Source of the DNA: Haloarchaeobius sp. FL176
GTDB lineage: Archaea; Halobacteriota; Halobacteria; Halobacteriales; Natrialbaceae
Length of the DNA: 64,000 nucleotides
Reading direction: 5' to 3'
NCBI RefSeq assembly: GCF_024609245.1
Contig: NZ_JANJYH010000007.1
Location: forward strand, 97,530 to 161,529
The translations under genes and the position numbers were made by a program. Positions 17,402-25,236 of the stretch are shown in pieces; positions within the stretch are counted from its first letter, which is position 1, and each line of letters starts with the position of its first letter. The notes under the pieces are model-generated. The model saw only the letters and a list, made by a program, of their open reading frames with translations, ran no database searches and had not been told where the DNA came from.

Positions 17402-18730
17402 GTGAGGGGCCTCGTCGTCGCCGGGACAAGCTCCGGTGTCGGCAAGACCGTCGCGACGCTCGCGACCATCCGCGCGCTCCAGCGTGCGGGCCACGACGTA
17501 CAGCCGGCGAAGGCCGGAGCGGACTTCATCGACCCGAGCCACCACGCCCAGGTGGCCGGCAAGCCGTCACGCACGCTCGACACCTGGCTCGAAGGCCAGG
17601 ACGGCTGCCGCCGGAACTACTACCGTGGCGAGGGCGACATCTGCGTCGTCGAGGGCGTCATGGGCATGTACGACGGCGACGTCTCCAGCACGGCGGCGGT
17701 CGCGGCCGCCCTCGACCTCCCGGTCGTTCTCGTCGTCGACGCGAGCGCGGGGATGGAGAGCGTCGCCGCCACGGCGCTCGGGTTCCGCACCTACGCCGAC
17801 GAGCTGTCTATCGACGTGGACGTGGTCGGCGTCCTGGCACAGCGAGCCCACGGCGGCCGCCACGAGCGCGGCATCCGCGACGCGCTCCCCGACGACCTGA
17901 CGTACCTCGGTCGGGTCCCACCACGGGAGGGGCTCGAGATTCCCGACCGTCACCTCGGACTCCACATGGGCGACGAGGCCCCGGTCGACGACGATGCGCT
18001 CGACGAGGCCGCCGACCACGTCCGGACGGACCGGCTCCTCGACCTCGCCCGCGACGCCCGGCGACCGGCGGCGACGGCCGACGGCGAACAGTCCCGCGCC
18101 GGCAGCGACCGGCGCCCGACGGTCGCCATCGCCCGCGACGCCGCCTTCCGGTTCGTCTACCCTGCGACGATGGAGCACCTTCGCACGCTCGCGGACGTGA
18201 CCACCTTCGCCCCGGTCGCCGGTGACGACCTCCCCGACTGCGACGCAGTCTACCTGCCCGGCGGCTACCCGGAGCGCCACGCCGCCGCGCTCTCCGACGC
18301 GCCCGCTCTCGGGACGCTCGCCGAGCGCGCCGCCGACGGGATCCCCGTTCTGGGAGAGTGTGGCGGTCTGATGGCGCTAGCACGGTCGCTCACGACCGTC
18401 GATGGCGACCGGTACCGGATGGCCGATGTCCTGCCGGCGGCCGTCCGGCTGCACGAGCGCTACCAGGCACTCGACCACGTCGAACTGCGGGCGACGACCG
18501 ACGGGCCGACCGCGGCAGCGAACGCCCGACTCCGTGGGCACGAGTTCCACTACTCCTCGGCGACGCCGGACAGCGACGCACGGTTCGCCTTCGAGCTGGT
18601 ACGCGGCGAGGGAATCACCGACGGAAAAGACGGCCTGACCGAGTACCGGACCGTCGGGACCTACTGCCACTGCCACGGCGCAAGCGGCGCGTTCGACCGA
18701 CTGGTCGAGGCCGCTGCCGGCGACCGCTGA
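17402..18730 (+). CDS. cobB: Cobyrinate a,c-diamide synthase
   Basis: From GTG 17402 the 442-residue product reads MRGLVVAGTSSGVGKT, the P-loop of the CobB/CbiA amidoligases. Later motifs include AGADFIDPSHH and the class I glutaminase nucleophile region LGECGGLMAL. It amidates the a and c side chains of cobyrinic acid using glutamine and ATP. The frame is open upstream through cobT, but the GTG directly after cobT gives the family start. Length is normal. Regulation is probably with cobT from a common promoter. Confidence 0.92.
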   Translation: MRGLVVAGTSSGVGKTVATLATIRALQRAGHDVQPAKAGADFIDPSHHAQVAGKPSRTLDTWLEGQDGCRRNYYRGEGDICVVEGVMGMYDGDVSSTAAVAAALDLPVVLVVDASAGMESVAATALGFRTYADELSIDVDVVGVLAQRAHGGRHERGIRDALPDDLTYLGRVPPREGLEIPDRHLGLHMGDEAPVDDDALDEAADHVRTDRLLDLARDARRPAATADGEQSRAGSDRRPTVAIARDAAFRFVYPATMEHLRTLADVTTFAPVAGDDLPDCDAVYLPGGYPERHAAALSDAPALGTLAERAADGIPVLGECGGLMALARSLTTVDGDRYRMADVLPAAVRLHERYQALDHVELRATTDGPTAAANARLRGHEFHYSSATPDSDARFAFELVRGEGITDGKDGLTEYRTVGTYCHCHGASGAFDRLVEAAAGDR

Positions 18731-18928
18731 GCGACCGCAGTCGTCGCCGTCGAGAATCGCCCGGATGCCGTCGTGAGCTTTCTCGGTCCCCGTGTCCTCC
18801 GGCCCGTCGCGCAAGACGTCGGGGTAGTCTTCGTCGAGGCCGTTCACCGCACCGACGAGACCGTTCCCGAGGCCCAACGTCCGCCAACGCTCGTTCGTGT
18901 AGACGACTGTTCCGGCCGCGCCCAGCAT
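18731..18928 (-). pseudogene. Degraded PAS-domain fragment
   Basis: The 420-base gap between cobB and aIF1A holds no intact gene. On the minus strand one frame reads GTVVYTNERWRTLGLGNG, then GLDEDYPDVLR and AHDGIRAILDGD. This is the pattern of the haloarchaeal PAS domain (VNERWR then GLDEDY then GIRAVLDGE). Upstream (higher coordinates) the frame is closed, and downstream it runs antisense into cobB, so no sensor kinase is left. Likely a decayed fragment. The assignment rests on pattern recognition only. Confidence 0.4.
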
Positions 18929-19120
18929 CGCGATCTACACCGGCACGAACTCGGCCACCCCGCGAAGTATCTCGTCGGAGACGGGGATTTAAATCGAGCA
19001 GCGCCAGAGCGATGAGAGAGACGCCCATTTTCGTCGTTCAGATACGTGTTCTCCCGCGGTTCTCGATTTCGATAGTGCCGGCCGGTCGACGGGTCATGGG
19101 TGGTGGGCTCTCTCTCGGAG

Positions 19121-19128
19121 GATTTAAC
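19121..19128 (+). promoter_or_regulatory. TATA-box candidate for aIF1A
   Basis: GATTTAAC lies 27 bases before the GTG at 19152. This is the spacing of a haloarchaeal promoter that makes a leaderless transcript and supports the GTG start. Confidence 0.55.
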
Positions 19129-19151
19129 CGTCGCTCCGACGTATTGAGAGT

Positions 19152-19436
19152 GTGAGTGAAAACGAAGAGCGGCGAAACCTGCGGATGCCCAACGACGACG
19201 AGCTGTTCGCGACAGTGACCGAGCACCTCGGTGGGAACCACGTGCGCGTCCACTGTCAGGACGGCGAGACGCGACTCGGCCGAATCCCCGGCCGGATGAA
19301 GTACCGGAACTGGATCGAAGTAGACGACGTCGTCCTCGTCGAGCCGTGGTCCTGGCAGGACGAGAAGGCCAACATCGAATGGCGCTACACCAGCCAGGAC
19401 GCCGACCAGCTCCGCGCCGAAGGGCACATCCAGTAG
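19152..19436 (+). CDS. eif1A: Translation initiation factor aIF-1A
   Basis: The 94-residue product begins at GTG 19152 ([17 protein letters not shown]) and contains the S1-like OB fold of eIF1A ([40 protein letters not shown]). It binds near the ribosomal A site and helps assemble the initiation complex. The full OB fold and the acidic, Gln-rich tail match the archaeal length. It is a single gene with its own promoter. Confidence 0.95.
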   Translation: MSENEERRNLRMPNDDELFATVTEHLGGNHVRVHCQDGETRLGRIPGRMKYRNWIEVDDVVLVEPWSWQDEKANIEWRYTSQDADQLRAEGHIQ

Positions 19437-19562
19437 ACCCGCTGTCGCGTGTCGTCCGGGTGACCGACTTCTCCACCGAAGCCGACCCGAGAGCGACAGC
19501 GCCGGCCCCTACTCGTCGCCTCCAGTCGATACTGTTATCGGGTTGAATGGTCGACGGGTCTC

Positions 19563-20234
19563 ATGACAACTCGTTCGAATGTATCGCGACGACGGGTCGT
19601 CGCTACCCTGGCTGCCGCGAGCCTCGCCGGTTGCCTCGGCGACAGCGACGGAGCGTCGGACGACGCCACGACCGGGACCACCGACCCTGCCGACACCTCG
19701 ACTCCCGGAACGACGACCAGCGGACTCCCGACCGAGTCGGACGACTCGAGCGGAGACACCAGCCCTGCCGGCAGCTGTGCCGCCGCGTTCGGCGACACCG
19801 ACCGCCGGTACGAGCCGGGCGACCGAGAGCTCGCCCACACGTTCGTCTACCCACTCGGCGGCGAGATCGTCGTCACGGACGCCGACGATTTCGGTGGCCC
19901 GTTGACCCGCTTTGGCTACCCACCATCCGACGACGGGCAGTACGAGCAGTACCTGAGTGTCCGCGAGCGGGTCGTGGACGACGGACGCGACTCCGGCGCA
20001 GCGTACACCGAGTCCGACTCGTGGTCCGCCACGACCGTCACCTACGAGGGCCGCGAGCGGACCGCCGCAGTCAACCGCATCACGGACACACAGGAGATCT
20101 GGATCTTCAGCGCCACCGACGGCGATACGACCTACGAGTTCGAGGTCTACGCCGAGCGCGGCACCGGTGACGCCTGCCCGGACGCCTACCGCAGCATCTG
20201 CCGCCGTGTCGCGGAGTCGTTCGAACCCCGATAA
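19563..20234 (+). CDS. Tat-exported lipoprotein of unknown function
   Basis: The 223-residue product has a Tat lipoprotein signal: SRRRVVATLAAASLAGCLG, with twin arginines, a hydrophobic run and a lipobox Cys near residue 23. A Thr/Ser/Asp-rich linker follows (about 25-70), then a compact domain of about 150 residues starting at CAAAFGD. Two further Cys near the C-terminus (DACPDAYRSIC) could form a disulfide with each other or with the first. No catalytic family is recognised. It stands alone between aIF1A and the SdpI gene. Confidence 0.75.
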   Translation: MTTRSNVSRRRVVATLAAASLAGCLGDSDGASDDATTGTTDPADTSTPGTTTSGLPTESDDSSGDTSPAGSCAAAFGDTDRRYEPGDRELAHTFVYPLGGEIVVTDADDFGGPLTRFGYPPSDDGQYEQYLSVRERVVDDGRDSGAAYTESDSWSATTVTYEGRERTAAVNRITDTQEIWIFSATDGDTTYEFEVYAERGTGDACPDAYRSICRRVAESFEPR

Positions 20235-20310
20235 CGTTCCCGAAGACAGGAGGAGTCACCCGACGGGAACGAGCGAACATACTCGCTTTCGGCACGCCCC
20301 CCACTGAGAC

Positions 20311-20589
20311 CTACACGGCAGTAATCCCGGCTGTCAGGAGCGCTGGAATGAGAAGGAAGTAGATTGCATAGTCCCCGAAGAAGAGACCGACAAGCGTGAG
20401 AACAGCGGTGCGTTTGAACAGCCGACCGCCAAGCGCGTGGGTCCGGTCCCAAACCTCGTCGCTGCTGAGCGTCCACGGCGTCCGAATACCAGCGAACCAG
20501 TTCCGCTCGGCGTGTGGCAGGAAGACGCCGACGTAGTAGAACAGGCCAGCCGCGCCAAACAGAATCAGGCCCGTTCGACAGATAATCAT
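20311..20589 (-). CDS. SdpI-family membrane protein (short form)
   Basis: The 92-residue product has three hydrophobic segments and the family signature RNWFAGIRTPWTLSSDEVWDRTHALGGRLFK. SdpI proteins act as immunity or signal transducers against a toxin in Bacillus; archaeal roles are not established. Full-size relatives carry an extra N-terminal DUF1648 and more membrane segments, absent here. Its start is only about 34 bases from the left attachment repeat. Without the provirus it would lie directly downstream of tRNA-Arg(TCG) in the same direction. Confidence 0.75.
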   Translation of the reverse strand: MIICRTGLILFGAAGLFYYVGVFLPHAERNWFAGIRTPWTLSSDEVWDRTHALGGRLFKRTAVLTLVGLFFGDYAIYFLLIPALLTAGITAV

Positions 20590-20622
20590 CCCTCAGTCTG
20601 GTGGTTATCTCATACCAAATGT

Positions 20623-20637
20623 ATGGGCGCTGCAGGA
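20623..20637. repeat. Left attachment repeat (attL)
   Basis: ATGGGCGCTGCAGGA is identical to 33253-33267. It duplicates only the tRNA 3' end; the neighbouring bases (ACGCG after it) do not continue the tRNA, as expected for the distal junction. Confidence 0.85.
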
Positions 20638-20684
20638 ACGCGATTGTCGCGGATAAATCCCTTGCCTGATTGCGTTTTCCATAG

Positions 20685-21722
20685 TCATCGGAGGTGCTTC
20701 CAACGGCGGTTTGCTTTCTCGCGCTCCGAGGCGCGGTCGTAGTGCTTGTCGAGAATGAACTCCGAAGCGTCGAGTCGGTCGGAGACCACTTCACGAGGGA
20801 CGCCGTCGTTGCGGTACTTCGTCACCCGTGCCTTCCGCACGTCGTGCGGTGACCGGGTCGAAGGGCACTTCGAGGCGTAGGTGTGGTCGACAGCCTCGCA
20901 CTCGTCGATCTCGCGATTGTGCGGGCACCCGTTGTCAAGCCAGCACGGGCGAGTTACCTTGTAGAGCGTATTGCGGATACAGCTCGTGCTGACCCGTCCT
21001 TTTCGCGTCGTAATCAACGGATTCCGGCCATAGTCGTCTTCCTTATCCTTGCGTGGTCCATCGAGGTAGGCCTGAACGATTCGAGCGACACGCGGGGTGA
21101 TTCGGTTGTAGCGTTCCCCGCCAGTCTGGTTCTTGAGTGGCGTGTCCGTCTCCGGTCTGTGGACGAACTCGACACCCGGCTGATCGCCGTCCAGGTCGAT
21201 GTCCCGAAGGTCAAGTGCACGAATGCCACCAGTCCGCGCTCCACAGTGCCACAGCAACAGCAGTATGACGTGGGTGCGGCTGGCGTACTCGTAAGTTTCG
21301 AGGTATTCGAGAATCGGAGGGACTCGTTCGGGATCGATGCTCGAATCGCTCACGTCCCCACCCTTTTCGATGCTCGGGACGGGCACCTTGTCGTAGAGTT
21401 CCTCCGGAACTGCCTCGATGGTCGCCGCGAACTTGAGGAACCGACGAAGCGTGGTCATCGAGGATTTGAGCGTGGTACCAGCGAGCTGGTCGACCTTGCT
21501 TCCCGAGTAGTTCCCCTCCCGTCGCCACACGCGGTACTCGTAGAGATCTCGACCGTCGAGGTCAGCCAGGGTTCCCACGTCGTTCTCCTCGCACCACTCG
21601 ATGAACGGCCGGAGACGGGCAGTCTGTGATGTTCGGGTCCACTGCGCAGTGTCGTCTTTCCGGCTGTCGATGTACAGGTCGACACCCAGCTCGGGAGGTA
21701 GCGGATCTAAGTCCTCAGTCAT
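20685..21722 (-). CDS. Tyrosine recombinase (provirus integrase)
   Basis: The 345-residue product has an N-terminal core-binding SAM-like domain (about 20-115) and a catalytic domain with the first Arg in CGARTGGIRALDL. A His-x-x-Arg box lies in SPHDVRKARV, and the nucleophilic Tyr in LDKHYDRA near the C-terminus. A Cys-rich insertion (CWLDNGCPHNREIDEC, then SKCPS) may bind zinc. Its 3' end lies 48 bases from attL, so it is the element's own integrase. It is divergent from the winged-helix gene, with a 360-base operator-rich gap between them. Confidence 0.9.
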   Translation of the reverse strand: MTEDLDPLPPELGVDLYIDSRKDDTAQWTRTSQTARLRPFIEWCEENDVGTLADLDGRDLYEYRVWRREGNYSGSKVDQLAGTTLKSSMTTLRRFLKFAATIEAVPEELYDKVPVPSIEKGGDVSDSSIDPERVPPILEYLETYEYASRTHVILLLLWHCGARTGGIRALDLRDIDLDGDQPGVEFVHRPETDTPLKNQTGGERYNRITPRVARIVQAYLDGPRKDKEDDYGRNPLITTRKGRVSTSCIRNTLYKVTRPCWLDNGCPHNREIDECEAVDHTYASKCPSTRSPHDVRKARVTKYRNDGVPREVVSDRLDASEFILDKHYDRASEREKANRRWKHLR

Positions 21723-21813
21723 TTGCCCACCCCCGTCGGTCGCGAAGACCGCGCGAAGTGCGACAGGACTGGGACCAACTGTCGACAGGATATGGCGATA
21801 CGGCTGTCTCGTG

Positions 21814-21830
21814 CGAGGGTTTAACCCTCG
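21814..21830. promoter_or_regulatory. 17-bp palindrome CGAGGGTT-T-AACCCTCG
   Basis: Eight-base arms surround one central T. It overlaps the only TTTAA stretch on the integrase side, about 90 bases before the integrase start. Likely an operator on the integrase promoter. Confidence 0.5.
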
Positions 21831-21963
21831 TGCTGTAATCGTCGGACATGGGTTTCGTACCGAAGATACGAGACCCCACGCGGGCCCGATGTGCCTGCAT
21901 CGGGGGCCGCATTTTCAGACAGACCCTCACTCGGTGAGCTTTGGGTCCGTGTGGAGCCTTCAA

Positions 21964-21977
21964 CAAACAATTGTTTG
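21964..21977. promoter_or_regulatory. 14-bp palindrome CAAACAATTGTTTG
   Basis: A perfect 14-base palindrome with no spacer, about 106 bases upstream of the winged-helix start. Operator candidate. Confidence 0.5.
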
Positions 21978-21992
21978 CTCGGAACTAATAAC

Positions 21993-22014
21993 TGTTAGGT
22001 GTGAGGGGCTAACA
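21993..22014. promoter_or_regulatory. Inverted repeat TGTTAG-N10-CTAACA
   Basis: Six-base arms are separated by ten bases, so the half-sites are about one and a half helical turns apart. Operator candidate upstream of the winged-helix gene. Confidence 0.4.
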
Positions 22015-22033
22015 ATTATACTGGAACAACCAG

Positions 22034-22055
22034 ATACACATTTAGCACTGTGTAT
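22034..22055. promoter_or_regulatory. Inverted repeat ATACACA-N8-TGTGTAT
   Basis: Seven-base arms with an eight-base spacer end 28 bases before the ATG of the winged-helix gene. This is where a TATA box would lie, so binding would block transcription. A likely autoregulatory operator. Confidence 0.5.
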
Positions 22056-22082
22056 ATCCGGTTTCCACCTGAATCGAGGTGT

Positions 22083-22346
22083 ATGCGGCTGGTCGCTGAT
22101 TGGATGACAATCGCTGATGACCGGATTCTCGAATTCCTCTCAGAGGAAGGGCCACACCCACCTAGCAGAATGGCGAAAGATTCCCGCATGCGATTCGGAG
22201 CCGAGTACATCGGTCGACGGCTCCGTGAACAGCTGGTTCCGCACGGATTAGCTACGAATCTCGGGAATGGTGTCTACTCAATCTCCGAGACTGGACAGGA
22301 TTACCTCGCCGGAGAAGTAGACGCTGCAGAGCTCGAAGCCGAGTAG
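22083..22346 (+). CDS. Winged-helix regulator (PhiH1-repressor-like)
   Basis: The 87-residue product begins MRLVADWMTIADDRILEFL and has the short winged-helix pattern common in haloarchaeal viruses and proviruses: two helices, EYIGRRLREQLVPHGLATNLG as recognition helix and wing, then GVYSISETGQDYLAGE. Such proteins resemble the PhiH1 repressor. I chose ATG 22083 because relatives start at this residue; an ATG 33 bases upstream is also in frame. It is divergent from the integrase and faces several palindromes, consistent with control of the lysogenic state. Its normally conserved length supports a working protein. Confidence 0.78.
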   Translation: MRLVADWMTIADDRILEFLSEEGPHPPSRMAKDSRMRFGAEYIGRRLREQLVPHGLATNLGNGVYSISETGQDYLAGEVDAAELEAE

Positions 22347-22442
22347 CCAGATTCGAGTACGCCCTGGTCAACCCCGGTTCCCGTCATCCATCCCTCGCTG
22401 AAATCCCCTTGAAGTGCTGGTTCTCGTCGGATTATCTGTAGT

Positions 22443-22832
22443 ATGTCGAGAAACCAGATCGACCTCGTCGACGTAGTAGCGTTGATTCTCGTCCCGTTCA
22501 TGGGCGCTATCGCCCTCGGGACCATCGGGATGCAAGTAAACGTGTTCGGGAACTTCGCGTTCTCGGACGTGCTCTGGTCGGCCTCCAGCGTGGAGCTGAC
22601 CGCCGCCGCGCTCCTCTCTATCGCGGGCACCGTCTGGATTGTCGCCACCAACGAGATCGACGGCAGTAGCTACGAGAACTACGAGCTCTTAATCCTCGCC
22701 GTCACTCTCGGTATCGTTCCGGCGTACGTGCTGATTCCGGCTGTCCGGGCTTTCGTCGGCATCGACGCCGTCTCGTTCATCCTCGCGATGGTCCAGTCCG
22801 GCGGCGCGATTCTCGTCAGCTACGTCGAGTAA
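22443..22832 (+). CDS. Four-TM membrane protein (pleolipoviral VP3-like)
   Basis: The 129-residue product is almost wholly membrane-embedded. Hydrophobic segments lie at about 10-28, 50-68, 80-98 and 105-125, with short polar loops (NEIDGSSYENYE). Position directly before the spike-like gene and the four-helix form match the small internal membrane protein VP3 of pleolipoviruses, which lines the inner face of the virion membrane. Sequence identity cannot be tested here. It is the first gene of the structural block, about 100 bases after the regulator gene. Confidence 0.65.
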   Translation: MSRNQIDLVDVVALILVPFMGAIALGTIGMQVNVFGNFAFSDVLWSASSVELTAAALLSIAGTVWIVATNEIDGSSYENYELLILAVTLGIVPAYVLIPAVRAFVGIDAVSFILAMVQSGGAILVSYVE

Positions 22833-22853
22833 CCCCGCTACCCCTACCCATTC

Positions 22854-23006
22854 ATGAGTACCAACCAACCCGCAGAACCCGGCAGAATCGTGCTCCAAGG
22901 CTTCGACCCGGATACTACCAAGCAGCTCGAACGCATCATCACCACGGCGGGCATCCGCCAGCGCGTCATCGACCGCCAACCCAACCGGGGTGAGAGTCGT
23001 GAGTGA
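22854..23006 (+). CDS. 50-residue basic protein of the structural block
   Basis: The ATG at 22854 opens a frame of 50 codons: MSTNQPAEPGRIVLQGFD, then a helical stretch with many Arg (TTAGIRQRVIDRQPNRG). No membrane segment. It follows the four-TM gene by 21 bases, and its stop overlaps the next micro-gene, so it is likely translated. No family recognised. Small hypothetical genes at this place are common in pleolipoviruses. Confidence 0.5.
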   Translation: MSTNQPAEPGRIVLQGFDPDTTKQLERIITTAGIRQRVIDRQPNRGESRE

Positions 23007-23091
23007 TCCGACCGCCCGCCTGGTCGGCCTCGCGTTCTGTGCGGTCGTGCTCGTCGGCTCGCTCGTCTGGTTCGGGGTGAGCCTCGCATGA
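22999..23091 (+). CDS. 30-residue single-TM micro-protein
   Basis: GTG 22999 opens 30 codons: MSDPTARLVGLAF followed by a hydrophobic run ending in SLVWFGVSLA. It is a one-helix membrane peptide. The start overlaps the previous gene by eight bases and the stop TGA overlaps the ATG of the spike-like gene (ATGA). That tight coupling is the main support that it is real. Confidence 0.5.
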   Translation: MSDPTARLVGLAFCAVVLVGSLVWFGVSLA

Positions 23092-24652
23092 AGCTCCGGG
23101 TCATGGTCATGGCGCTCCTGCTCGTCTCGACCGCCCTTGTCGCACCAGCTGCGGCTACGATGCCCGACGACGATGACGACGGCACCGGCTTCGCCGGAGA
23201 CCCCTGTGGCCGCGACGTGATCGGTGTCGCCGTCGACATGCTCCAGGGCAACTTCGACAAGTCCACCGAGTGTCGTATCGAGCAGATTCGCCAAGGCAAC
23301 AAAGAGCAGGAGATGCAGGACATCCACTCTCGTGCTGGAACGCTTGCTGTGTCGTCTGACAGCTTCCTCGACGGCACCACAACAGCCTCGAAAATGCCCG
23401 TACTGTGGCGTGGACGAAGGCCGAGGTGGCGACACTGAACGCGTTGGAGAACAACAGTTCGCAGGCAGAGACGCGCGTAGCGGCTCGGAATGCTGTCCGG
23501 CGGTACTACAGCCGGATGCTCCAGAACGTGATTGCAGACCGGAACGCGAAGTGGGAAGAGTTCGAGTATCTCGACGAGGTACGACGCAACGAATCCCTCA
23601 ACAGCAGTACGTTCTACATCGACTGGGCAGCCAATGACGACCGACTTGACCTGAGCATCACCAACCGCACAGTCGTCGACCGCTATAACTACACGCTCCC
23701 CAACGGCTCCGTCGTCCAGTTCGCCGCGATGGACGCGAAGGGTGACGGTTCCCACGTCGGCGGCGGTGGCATCGGCCAGTACTACGGCCCGCTCGTCGAA
23801 GGTGCGACTCTCGTCGGGAACGACGACTACGGCAATGACGGCGTCGCCAACGTCGACGTGTTCTCCGAATACGACGGCCAGCAGGTCCACGTCTACAACG
23901 GCTCGCGCTGGTGGGCCATCGTCACCGAGATCGAGAGCCAGAACCAGCAGATGCTGGACAACATGAACAGCACCGTCAACGGGCTCTACGGCAGCTACGT
24001 CCGGGGCGAACTCGACATCGAGGAGTACCAGTCTGTCCAGGCGGCCGCGATGGACAGTAGCCAGAACCTCGACGAGACGGGCTACTCGTTCTACTCCGTC
24101 GTCGCGCTCGCCCAGGCCGGAGCGACGACCCCCAACCTGAACACGACGGGCTCGATGACGATCTCGACCGATGAGTTCACCGCGAACAACACCACCGAGG
24201 AGCTGACCGGGCTCGCCGTCGGTGACCCGCCGGACGGCTCCGGTAACTGGACCGTCGGCACGACCTACAACCCCGCCAACGGGAACGGCACGCTGACGTT
24301 CCACGTCGAAGCCTCCAACCGGAGCGTAGTACTGACTGAACCATTCGAACTCACCGGCGCGACCGACAAGGACGGCGATGCAATCGAAGTGGTCGAAGGC
24401 CAGGAGTACAACTACCGCACGAACGACTACGAGGAGCTCGGCGAGAAGCTCGACCGCATGATCGAGCTCCGTCAGGAAGAACAGGAGCGCATCGAAGAAG
24501 CCGCTAATGGTGGCAGTGGAGGAGGTATCGGCTGGCCCGATATCGGTGCGGGGGCAGGCTTTGCCCTCGGTGGCGGCGTCGTGATGCTCGCCATCGCCGC
24601 CGTGCTCGTCGGCATCGGTGTAAAGCTCTACATCGAGGTGGTCACCCCGTGA
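23088..24652 (+). pseudogene. Spike-like (VP4-type) protein gene with an apparent frameshift
   Basis: Frame one starts at ATG 23088 with a signal peptide (MKLRVMVMALLLVSTALVAP), runs about 100 codons and stops at 23438. The rest of the protein continues in another frame: AWTKAEVATLNALENNSS through a Thr/Asn/Gly-rich ectodomain, a coiled coil near EKLDRMIELRQEEQERIEEA, and a C-terminal membrane anchor (ALGGGVVMLAIAAVLVGIGV). Joined, the product is about 520 residues with the form of a pleolipoviral spike: secreted N-terminus and C-terminal anchor. The shift must lie between 23357 (a stop in the second frame) and 23436. True mutation, programmed shift or base error remain possible. Confidence 0.75.
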
Positions 24653-25236
24653 AACGGGCCGCGGTCATGGTCATCGCGCTCGTGCTCGTCTCGGCAGGTG
24701 CTGTCCCTGGGGTAACCTACGCACAACAAGACGGGGACAACTCGACCGAGATGAACACGACAGTACCGGATGGCCAGAACGCCTCGGCGATTCGCGCCGA
24801 TCTCGGTGCAGGCGTCACGCTCATCGATATGGAAAAGCGGCCCGGCCGCATCGTGCTCGTACTCCACTCGGAACTACCTGCGACGCTACTCGGGTGGCAG
24901 GACAGCATGGGTGCGATGAAGGCCGCCAACGAACGTGGGGGGGACGACCTCGCTGCCGTCGACATGAGCTCCTACGAGCGTCAGGTCTGGCTTGATCGTG
25001 GCCGTCAGCGTGTGGTGCTCGACGTCGAGACATGGCGCGGTGCGTCGACCGTCACCGTCTGGACGACTGAGAAGGAATTCGTCATCTCGACGGACCTGCC
25101 GTCCGCGAATCCGTTCGGTGCGACCTCGTCGACGGGCGGCTGGCTCGGTGGCTTCGGCGTCGCGGTTTGCATGGTCTCGCTAGCTGCCTGGAAGCACAAG
25201 CGGAATCCTCCCCAGGGGGTGCGTGAACTTGAGTGA
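24649..25236 (+). CDS. Secreted membrane-anchored protein, pleolipoviral ORF6-like
   Basis: The 195-residue product starts at GTG 24649, overlapping the spike-like stop. It has an N-terminal signal peptide (MKRAAVMVIALVLVSAGAVP), an ectodomain with several N-glycosylation-type sites (NSTE, NTTV, NAS) and a C-terminal membrane segment (GGWLGGFGVAVCMVSLAAW) before a short basic tail. Position right after the spike suggests a conserved accessory virion or assembly protein of pleolipoviruses. No enzyme motif. Gene context is stronger evidence than sequence. Confidence 0.6.
   Translation: MKRAAVMVIALVLVSAGAVPGVTYAQQDGDNSTEMNTTVPDGQNASAIRADLGAGVTLIDMEKRPGRIVLVLHSELPATLLGWQDSMGAMKAANERGGDDLAAVDMSSYERQVWLDRGRQRVVLDVETWRGASTVTVWTTEKEFVISTDLPSANPFGATSSTGGWLGGFGVAVCMVSLAAWKHKRNPPQGVRELE

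Larger units (their letters stand above)
21723..22082. promoter_or_regulatory. Provirus switch region between integrase and winged-helix regulator
   Basis: This 360-base gap holds no convincing gene. It contains four inverted repeats: 21814-21830, 21964-21977, 21993-22014 and 22034-22055. A fifth, CCCGATG/CATCGGG, lies at 21885-21904. The AT-rich part (about 21960-22060) must contain the rightward promoter. The left part, with TTTAA inside a palindrome, fits the leftward integrase promoter. The layout resembles a lysogeny switch. Confidence 0.65.

Noticed and set aside
18377..18730. Extension of the PAS-like frame antisense to cobB
   Set aside because: Beyond about 18731 it is only the complement of cobB codons.
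23391..23396. AAAA as a classical -1 slippery site in the spike-like gene
   Set aside because: The heptamer does not fit X-XXY-YYZ in the required frame; a programmed shift is only one option.
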